This document shows, in pieces, positions 55,940-64,000 of a DNA stretch of 64,000 nucleotides. The DNA is taken from NCBI GenBank assembly GCA_002197995.1, contig NGZR01000003.1, positions 3,906,001-3,970,000 of the forward strand, written 5' to 3'. A program made the translations under genes and the position numbers. Numbering within the stretch: position 1 is the first letter of the stretch; each line of letters opens with the position of its first letter. This DNA comes from Gaeumannomyces sp. JS-464 (lineage: Eukaryota; Ascomycota; Sordariomycetes; Magnaporthales; Magnaporthaceae). Under the pieces are notes generated by a model. That model did not search any database and was not told where the DNA came from. It was given only the letters and a program-made list of their open reading frames with translations.

Positions 55940-55946
55940 TTATATA
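55940..55946 (-). promoter_or_regulatory. TATATAA box of the cysteine-rich gene
   Basis: TATATAA on the minus strand about 180 bp upstream of the start codon at 55761, in a position that suits a fungal core promoter. Confidence 0.45.
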
Positions 55947-55961
55947 CACAGATCTTCCTTC

Positions 55962-56914
55962 ATGATCTCGCAGCGAGGATGCTATCCGTCTGCCTGTAGT
56001 AAGCCTGAACATCCCATCCTCGACTCTTCACAATGAGGCATCGCGGCCACAGCCTGGTCTCGTCCGCAGCCAAGGCCAAGAGACTTTCAGCCACCGGCCA
56101 AGCCTTTCGGCTTACAAAAGGGGGTCAAGATTGCCCACCAGGCCCACGGCATCGGATAGCGCCATGATTTGGCCCGTACCCTGATTGTTGACTTGGGAGG
56201 CACTGCTGCCAGGCGTCAGAGTGATCCAATCGTTTGATGAGCGCAAGCCTCGCGCGCTAATGGTCCAGAACGCGGAGAAGTGACAAGGCGGGAACCAGCC
56301 CTCATTGGACTATTTTGGGTTCAGACAGGGAACTGAGCCCAGCAGCCGAAAGGGCTTGAGTGAGTAATCGCCCCTGTCTTTCTGTGAGGCGCGCGGTCAA
56401 GCCAGCCCCAAGTCAAAGCCAAAAGCGGGACTGTCGAGTCTCTGTGTGCCCGCGCATGCTTTTCCGTCCTATCGCGGGCGACTCGTCGTATAATTACCGC
56501 GCAGTTAAGATTAGCGTAGGCGCAGAATGGGCCACGGCATCGCCACAGGCCGGGGACGGAATAAGGAAACCGGCAGCTCGGTGTAAGCCAAGCGGGCTAG
56601 CGGCGGCGCAGCAGAACGGCACGCATCAGCTCCGGCCCGAATTGTCCAATCCTGGCCACGCTATCGAACTTGATGGCCGAATTAAGCTTTTCCCCCATCC
56701 CCCTTTGTAGGCAGACATCCATTTGGCGACGCAGGCCGTTCTGTTGGTAAATATCAGCGCTATCATCTTATATACAATGTAGTTCAAAAAGCCCGCTCGT
56801 ACCTAGCTGGCTGGGATCTACGAGAAGACCTGCGAGCTCTCAAAAGACGCTTGAAGCGGCTAGAAGAGGGATTTTATGGTGACCTCAGAGAGCATTGCCG
56901 GGTATCCATACCGA
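55962..56914. other. intergenic, nothing recognised
   Basis: Upstream region of the cysteine-rich gene and 3' flank of the fusion gene. A short frame at 56360-56710 has no features. Confidence 0.45.
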
Positions 56915-59900
56915 TCAGAGCCATTCGGGCTCGTCTGAGCCCAACGGCTTGGGCATCACCTCCCAGCCAACCTCACAGCCCTCGACGCTCGCGCATGTCG
57001 CACAGCCCGCATCGAGCCGAAACCCGTGTCCCTGGTCTCCAGAAGCTCGGGCGGCACGTCGCTCTGCTTCTCGCAGTCCCGGCTCTCGAAGCCGGTAGCG
57101 CCGGGGTACTGACCCAGGCTACGCAGATACTTCATCACGCCGGCCAGAGACACGTCGACACGCCACGCGCGAGTGGTGGCGGCGGCGGCGCGACGGTAGA
57201 CGGCCGCAAGGACGCCGGCGGCTAAGAAGTAGCCCGCGGCATGGTCGAGAGCCTGGCAGGGGGTTGGTCTGGCGGCCTCGCCGCTGCCGGCGTGCTCGGC
57301 TTCGGAAACGTTCATGCCAGAGCACGTCTGGACCAGGGAGTCGTACCCCCTGCGGCCAGACCAGGGCCCTCGAGGGCCAAAGGCCGACATGTTGGCAATG
57401 ATGATGCTGGGATTGATCTCGACCAGTTCCGCGGGCGACAAGCCATGCGATGCAAGTGAGCCTGGGCGGAAGCCCTGCACGAAGACGTCGCAAGTCCGCA
57501 GGAGCTCCAAGAGACGGGCTCTGTCCTTATGCCTCTGTATATCGAGCTGTACGGTACGCTTTCCACGCCCAAGGTCGCGGTCTATGGCGGGCAAGTCGGG
57601 GAGGCTAGGCGATGTGATCCAGATGACGTCGGCGCCGTGGGCGGCCAGCGTCTTGCCGCAGAGCGGAGCAGCAATGACCCGGCTCATTTCGACAACTCTG
57701 AGGCCCTTCAGACACTGAGAGCTCCCGTTGGGCATCCAGGCCGGAAACTCCCAACCCGGGTTGGACGACACGTCGGCGGGTTGGGCAACAAGCGGGTTGA
57801 CGTCGATAGGAAAATTGCTGATTGCCTTTGACTGTGGAAGACAATCCCACTGGGCATACGAACGCAAAGCATATGCGGCGAGCTTGCCCTCTGCAGTAGC
57901 GACGCTCTCGAGGTCAACCGCTGACCAATTGACGATCTTGCCGGCCACGTCATGTCGGCCGGCATCCTTATCTAATCCTAGCAGCTCCAGCATACCATAG
58001 CAGTGGTTGGGAAACGAGTCGTGGACGCGAATGTAGCCATCCGAGGTCTTATGCAAACCGCAATGGGACCCCAGGGAGAGTTGGAGGCTCGCCGTCCAGA
58101 GTATAGAGGCGCTCCGATTTGAAGTCGATGACGGCATGGGCAAGTGGTACGTCAACCTTGGGAACTATATGGAGCTTGTTGTGCAGTGCGTGGACCTGTG
58201 CGGCAGCAAGGGCGGACAAGGCGATAGAGGACTGGGCCAGGACACCTATTTTAAACGAGGAAGGAAGCGCGGGTTTCTCATGATCACCAGGCAGAACGAC
58301 CGAAGCAAGAGCCTCCTCAGGGAGCTCAAGTCCGAGCCAAATCTCGCGGACGACGTCCGTGGCACCAAATCGCCCGCGCGCGACGCTCTCTGGAAAGCTT
58401 TTGAAGCCGGGAATGGCAAAGGGGTTCGGGTCTGCTTTGCGGTTGGCTGCGCTTGGGTTTTGGGCTGGGTTCTCGTCGACTTTGCCACCACTGCGGCTGC
58501 CGATGGCAGGCGAACTTGCCGCGGGTACTTTGACAGCAAGCAGAGGCGCGTGCTGCTGAGTACCGAGGGTGTCGCGCTCACCCACGCTTCCCTGGGCCCA
58601 AGGTCTTACAATAGTACATTTCCAAGCAAGAGCAGGATCAAAGTACATGTTTGTCAGAATGTCCTTGTCTTGGACCCGGTATAGGTGCTTGACCATGTTG
58701 TTCGTCAAGACATTGGCGGTCTTGACGCGGTTGTAGGTAGCCTCGTCGTCGAACATGACGTCAAATGTCAACTCGAACGCGCCCGAGTTCTTGGAGCGGA
58801 TAATGGTAGCGAGATCGGCGAGCCTGGCTTCACGGCTGGGGATCTGTTTCTTGGAGAGGGGAGCGAGCTCGCCCTTGTCGAGCTCGTCATATCTCTCCTT
58901 GGAAAGGGAGGGGCATATGTCGGGGCCGCAAGCGTCGACTGAATGGTATGATGCTTGATGGCAAATAACGAGATCTCCTCGCCCGGTTCAAGGTCGACCA
59001 AGTGGTACAGGCTGAACTTGAAGACTGCTCCAGCATCCTGCTCATGCGGCGATAGTGGGCTGGCTAGATTGCCTGTGGTGGCGACCTGATTGGGGTAGGC
59101 AAAGTGGAGGATAGATGCCCTGGCGTTGTTGGCGATGGTGTGAGAGAGCTCTGCAGTGGGCGCGACCACCTCGCCGAGGATTGCGAGTTCGTGAATCTGG
59201 CTTGCCTTGGCAGGCTCGAGGGGACCCATGACGCCGTCTTTTCCATAAATATGGTAGATCAGGCGACAGCTTTCAGACTGGTCGAGTTCAGGGAAGAGTT
59301 TCCGCGTGTACTTTCGGACGCGCTCAAGGAAATCGTCGATCTGACTGATCAAGATGGGGTCCCTGATTCCGCCAACGAAAATGGTACGGTAACCCAGGTG
59401 AGTAACACCCTCAAGCTTGATCTGGTAAGGGCGGGGCTCAAACTTGGCGCCCGAGACACGACAGGTCTTGGGGTAATTTGTTCGTATAGAGCACCGTCGA
59501 GGACCAGGATGCCACCGGGCCCTGGGAGGCGGTCAGGGCGAGTCTTCTCGTAGAGAGTATGCGCGGCGACGGACTGAGGTGTGCAGCGCTCGGCTGGCGA
59601 GAGCGGCGTCAGATCGAACGAGCCGGCGCGCATGGCGGCGATCATGGAGCGGCCCTTGGGGATGGCGCAGATGCCACCGCACTCCATAATCTTGCCCATA
59701 TGCCAGGCCGCATCAGGCGACACACGATGATAGATAGAGAAGGCGGCAAAGGGAGCAGGTCGTACGAACGGCCGCCGAGAATTATGTCAGGGTCGCCTTT
59801 GAGAGCCTCGAGGTAAGGCTCAACCCCCATCTGAGCAACGATGTCAACAGCGCCGTCGACCACCTCGGCAGTGAGGGGCTCAACGGGGCCACAGGGGCCG

Positions 59901-60316
59901 ACCTGGGACTGAACGATGCGAGACTTGATGAAGTCGCGGTCCATACCAGCATCGATTGTGGCGACTTTGAATGAGTACCCTTTGCGGTCGGCAATTTCAG
60001 TCACGATGGCCAGCATCTCCGCGACATGCTTGCTGCTACCATCACCGCCGGCAGAGCCGATGAGGACTCGAATCTTGTGATGGAAGCAGGCGGATAGCAT
60101 GGGCTCAAGGTCGCGGACATATGACCCGCGGCCGCAGGTCATCTTTCCCATGCCCAGCTTGTAAGGCCCGCCGTCTGTGGAGCCGCTGTCGACGATGATG
60201 GCGAGGGGCTTGTACTTTTCGATGCCGTACCAGAACTGGTCCACATCGTAGCCGTACCCCAGCATAGCGTTGGGAGTCAGGATTCTAAACTCGCCTTCGG
60301 TGGCAAGAGCGGCCAT
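56915..60316 (-). CDS. AtuA (DUF1446)-DUF4387-CaiB/BaiF fusion protein, several frame changes
   Basis: Starts at the ATG at 60316 (MAALATEGEFRILTPNAMLG). The first domain is AtuA/DUF1446, named for acyclic terpene utilisation: DSGSTDGGPYKLGMGK, IGSAGGDGSSKHVAEML, GGRSYD, GPGGILVLDGALYEQITPR. DUF4387 follows (LADLATIIRSKNSGAFELTF, then DVMFDDEATYNRV and GTQQHAPLLAVKVP, 58.9-58.5 kb). With no stop and a roughly 45-residue Ser/Asn/Pro linker, the same frame enters a family III CoA-transferase (CaiB/BaiF): SSFKIGVLAQSSIALSALAA, HKTSDGYIRVHDSFPNHCYG, GLRVVEMSRVIAAPLCGKTL, FGPRGPWSGRRGYDSLVQ, end EVMPKPLGSDEPEWL. One-base slips occur near 59756, 59462, 58930, 58082 and 57000, mostly in C or G runs, with conserved codons on both sides. 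CaiB enzymes move CoA between acids. The roles of AtuA and DUF4387 are poorly defined. Confidence 0.75.
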
Positions 60317-60698
60317 TCTGGGCAACAAAGATAATGTTGATGAAGGGCCAATCCACTTCAGGATTGCCAACAAATTTCTTGCAGGACCGGCGGCCTGACA
60401 GGTCAAAATTCTCGCCGGAGGGCGTGCTAGGAGGACGCTGGGGCTGGGTCTTTCAGCACGGGAGTCGGGCGAGCGGCTCGAGCGAGGTCAAGAGCTTAAT
60501 GGCGGCCACTCCCCAGAGGTACATGCATATGCGTACATATGCGGGGTCAAGCCGAAAATCTCTTCTATTATCCAGAAGTGACGTCGCTACTAAACATGCG
60601 AAGCCGCACAAGCATTGCAGGACACCACATGTGTATGCTAGAACTATTTGTCCCCCACTGCCCTTCTGTCAAACGGCCGCCATCCGAGATTGACGAGT
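60317..60698. other. spacer between cyclase and fusion genes
   Basis: 382 bp between two genes of the same strand, which must hold the fusion gene promoter. No motif assigned. Confidence 0.4.
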
Positions 60699-61964
60699 CT
60701 AGAAAATCACAACGGCGTTCGGAGGACTCGCCACACCGGCCGGCACGTTCAAAGGCACGCTGACAAAAAAGAAGCTCCACCGGCACCTCTCCGCGCAATC
60801 CGCAGCAAGCGCTTCCAGGTCGAAGCTCTCACCAATGGGCATCCCCCACCCGCTAAGGAACACCTCGTGCATGCTGACGCCCCAAGGTTTGGGGCTTGGC
60901 CAGGCTTCATAGGCCACCGTGTCGCTGGCCACCGCCGCGAAGGCGCACTCCCAGTGCCAGCGAATCGCCTCCTCACTAGCCTCGACGCCGATCGAGGAGC
61001 GTACCGGACGGAACGGCAGGGCGCTCCGCTGCTCAATGTTTAGTTTGTGGTAGGCCGGCATCCAGCCAGTGCGGATCAACAGTATGTCGCCCGTCTGGAA
61101 AGCAACATTTTGCTCCGCTGCCACGTCGAGGAGCTGGATAGCGGGATAGCATGGGTAGCGAAGTGGTCGACCGAAATGTTATTCCTTTGCGCATAAGACC
61201 ACCAGTCGAGCAGAACGCCGCGGCCGGTAATGGTTTTGCTAGCGAGGTCTGAAAGTCGCGAATCGGTAGCATATATGTATGCACCCGGGCACCTATACAT
61301 CCCAACGTGCAGCGGACAATACCCACTCTGAACTCCCAACTTGGTGGTCGCCTGATCGCCAGTTATGGCGGCCTGCGTTACACCATTATAGAACTGCAGT
61401 GTCCCTTGATATGGGTAGTGTCGTGGGCCGTCCCAGTGGCTGGAGCCTTGTGTATTCATGTCCAGCTGGGTAGGCGCAGGTTAGGATTAGGATTGACTTT
61501 GCTCAACAACAGGGAAGATGACTGCAGGCGCAGCAAACGTACCTCGTCGTCATTCGCATAGCCTTTGGGATTGATACGGTGGACAAGTGGCTTTCGCGCA
61601 GGGTTCATGGGCTTGACGAAGCCATCCAGAGCGAGGCTAGAGAGTACCATGAGCGTCCAATCAGCACATGGCCGAGGGCGCAACGACAAGGCAATGCGGC
61701 GGCTCACTTCAATGGCACGGTGACGCCCTCGACCGCCTCAGCAGAGGCCTTCTGAACGACCTGGGGAGTGAGAAGGTTCAACGCTCCCAGCTCGTCATCC
61801 TTTCCCCAAAGTCCCCAAGCGGACGCCTTGGGATCTCCCTCGTGTAGGGGCAAGGAGTCGAACGCTGGGCGCGGCTGCTGGTGCTGGCTCGCCGGTGTGA
61901 CGGGAATGCCCAAGCATGTCGAAATGCAAAAGCTGTAAATGCCCCAGGCTAAGAGTGGCGACAT
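60699..61964 (-). CDS. cyclase family protein (kynurenine formamidase-like), one frame change
   Basis: Four exons: 61964-61708, 61636-61543, 61465-61327 and 61248-60699. The introns are 71, 77 and 78 nt with GTGAGC, GTACGT and GTGGGT donors, all phase-consistent. The protein starts MSPLLAWGIYSFCISTCLG, probably a signal peptide. Later it has GLWGKDDELGALNLLTPQVV, the metal-site block NTQGSSHWDGPRHYPYQG (the fungal form of HxGTHxDxPxH), GRGVLLDWW, TGDILLIRTGWMPAY and the C-terminal NVPAGVASPPNAVVIF. One base is missing near 61143 (ATCCCGCTATCC). The family hydrolyses or cyclises small carboxyl or amide substrates using bound metal. It lies directly upstream of the AtuA-CaiB fusion in the same direction, so a shared catabolic role is plausible. 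Confidence 0.75.
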
Positions 61965-64000
61965 TTTCGAGGCGTCCACGTTCACAGGTGCAACAATCTC
62001 TCCGCGGCGTGTTGACGGTCGCTTAGGATGCCACCTTGGACTTACGCAGCGGCCCGATGAGAGGAGCCAACAGTACGACCTTATTCATTCTCGTCAACCC
62101 TAGCCCGGTGAGAATGCCGACCTGCATGTCTGCTATTTCCAACGCCGCGGCAGATCATGACATTCCACATCGCTGGGGTTGGAGAACGCGGGGTTGGTTG
62201 TGGGGAGTTACCCAGAAGGCGCCTCTTGGCAGCCCGGACCCACGCCGAACGACGCCTTGCCAGGGCCGGAGATTTTCCGGCCGCGGCGGCCAACAACCGA
62301 CGCGCCGACGAGGGCGTTGCCAAGATGATTCCGACTAGACGGGTACCAGGTATCCATCTCATGGGTAACTCGGTCGGGATCTTGCCGAAGCCATGAAGCT
62401 TCCACGCTCGCCGGTAGAGTAAACTGCAGTTACTCCAATAACTCGCCGTTGAAGAGCAGGCGCGCCCGCAGCCGGGACGGTGGTTCTCGTGAAACTCCCA
62501 CGAGCTCTGCCAGCGCTGTCAGTCGAAGCCCCCGCCGGTGTGCGAGCTGGAGTTGCCGGTTCATCCCGAGACCGGGAGGCCGGGAGCAAAGATTGTCAGC
62601 TCGATCAGGTCGGAAGCGACGGAGACTCCATGCTGGTGGCTGGACCTGTTAAACAACGAGTCTATACCCACCAACCCCGTCCGGTTGGACAGGATAAGTC
62701 AGGGCCCACGTGCCACTTCGAATACGAAGACGAAGAGCTTGGGAGGCTTCTTTGGCTAATCTGTCGTTTGCGCGTGGTTCGGTTTGTCAAACCCAGATAG
62801 ATCAGGAATGATCGCTAGCAGCATTCGGCCGAACAACACCAAAAGCGCCCATCAAATTCTTGCTGGCCAGGAAGACAGGTCCCAGGATGACCGAGGCGAA
62901 CGAGTATCCGTAGATGGCCTTCTTCGACGCGGCCTCCAAGACAAAGGCGTGGCGGTGTGGGGATCATCTCTCGTGCTCGCTTCCGTTGTGCAGCCATCAC
63001 CGGTGGCGGTCAAATCACGAGACGGGAACTCACGCGGGACAAGAATATCGATCAAGCTTTCTCCGAGAGCTGGGCAGGGAAACCCGACATCGCGAGTGCC
63101 GGCTGCGTGTACGGAGGCGGCTGGCGGGGTTGATGCCAAAAATAGAGCCATCAGGTTCAACCAGTCGGCGCCGCTAGGCTCTGCAGACCTTGTTTGTGCC
63201 CGAGAGGCACGGCCGCGTGCGCGGGAACGTTGCCGAGGTGCGGCCTCGCCCGAACATTCGCACAAAGATCCAGGCGTGACCGCAACGCGAAGAGGGAGCT
63301 CATCGCACCGCAGAGGGGAGGAGAGAAGCCGAGGCCGTGACGTTGAGCCACCGGATACACGACAGTCGGGTTTGGGCGGTGAGACCGTCTGCCAGTGATT
63401 TTGGGGCGGGTGCGCGCTGTCTGCTGGCTGTCAATAGGTGCCAAATACGCGTGGCAATGGAACGTGTCAGTCACCGCCCATGTTCATGGTAGGTGCCTCT
63501 AAAGTGCCTGCATTTGATAGCACGAGGTACAGCGCGGGCTGCATATCCCGGCTTCTTCGCTTCTCCAGCCGTGGTGCGATGCCCTCCGGATCCTGCCCAA
63601 ACGGCAGCAGCTGTCGTCCATCGGAGAGACGCCGGGAATACGAGGTCTTGGCAATATGCGATCGCCCGCCAGACGTCACAAGGCACCACCCGCACCTTCC
63701 TTGCTCCGTTTGCGGCTGCCGATCGCCCAATTCAGCGCCATCTATTGGAAAGCTATTTCGAAGCAACTCCGAAGTCTGGAGAAGGCTTGAGAGGGTACCC
63801 TGCCAAGCCTGCCACACCCGCCACGCCCGCCGTTTGTTTGTCTTTCCTCACCAGCCAGCCCGCCCTCGTAATCCACGCACGCAAATGGTTTTAGCAGCAA
63901 TGTCTCGGGAACACGAGATGTGATTCTCAGCTCCGGCTGGCCACATCAACAAACGACGCACACGACGTTGCATCCATCCATTTCCGGCCAAAGAGCCGGT
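61965..64000. other. no gene supported; possible degraded membrane protein
   Basis: Only frames without family motifs on either strand. Between about 63200 and 62820 on the minus strand there are hydrophobic pieces (for example YGYSFASVILGPVFLASKNLMG) in shifting frames that could be a decayed transporter, but I cannot place a family. The cyclase promoter must be at the left edge. Confidence 0.35.

Noticed and set aside
62784..63398. 204-codon plus-strand frame
   Set aside because: No motif, Arg-rich, and overlapping hydrophobic fragments on the minus strand make it unlikely to be coding.

Overview
The window looks like nuclear DNA of a filamentous ascomycete (Pezizomycotina, probably Sordariomycetes). 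The genes are GC-rich, with short 55-127 nt introns using fungal-type GTNNGT/CAG splice sites. The families are typically fungal: secreted Cu-type SOD, GH92, GH2, PHO4 phosphate symporter, DUF6536-like membrane protein, Sulfotransfer_4, AtuA/DUF4387/CaiB. A 19 kb block shows heavy RIP-like C-to-T decay. No rRNA, tRNA, CRISPR array or prokaryotic operon was seen.

Layout. 1-1496: 3' part of a broken GH92 alpha-mannosidase. 4204-7290: a 7-TM membrane protein gene facing a degraded DUF6536-family gene. 10627-14703: a secreted Cu-SOD-like protein with a Gly/Pro-rich tail, then an intact secreted protein of unknown function. 16171-36177: one sulfotransferase gene cut in two by a nested transposon block. 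36911-38906: PHO4/PHO89-type phosphate symporter. 43912-48384: a GH2 glycosidase with about twelve frame changes and an ATP-grasp gene with an apparent internal deletion. 48572-53988: a histidine phosphatase and a large protein with a fungal NLR-type N-terminal domain. 55209-55761: a 150-aa secreted protein with 10 cysteines. 56915-61964: a co-oriented pair, an AtuA-DUF4387-CaiB fusion and a cyclase (KFase-like) gene, which looks like a small acyl-CoA/organic-acid catabolic module.

The transposon block is readable. A hAT-type element (16412-35626) has TAGGGTTGGCG inverted ends, a perfect 8-bp target duplication CCCTAGCC and a decayed hAT dimerisation domain near 25.1 kb. It sits inside the sulfotransferase coding sequence. 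Dropping the element and one duplication rejoins the two gene halves in frame. Inside it lie a 9.0-kb Gypsy chromovirus (26435-35453) with two LTRs, a solo LTR (26087-26222) with a perfect 5-bp duplication, and two or three foldback elements. The chromovirus pol carries an 18-bp tandem repeat that encodes a hexapeptide repeat between RNase H and integrase.

A caution applies to the gene calls. Nearly every conserved gene here carries one or more single-base frame changes, mostly apparent deletions in short C or G runs, while the codons on either side stay conserved. This fits uncorrected homopolymer errors in the assembly at least as well as real pseudogenes.
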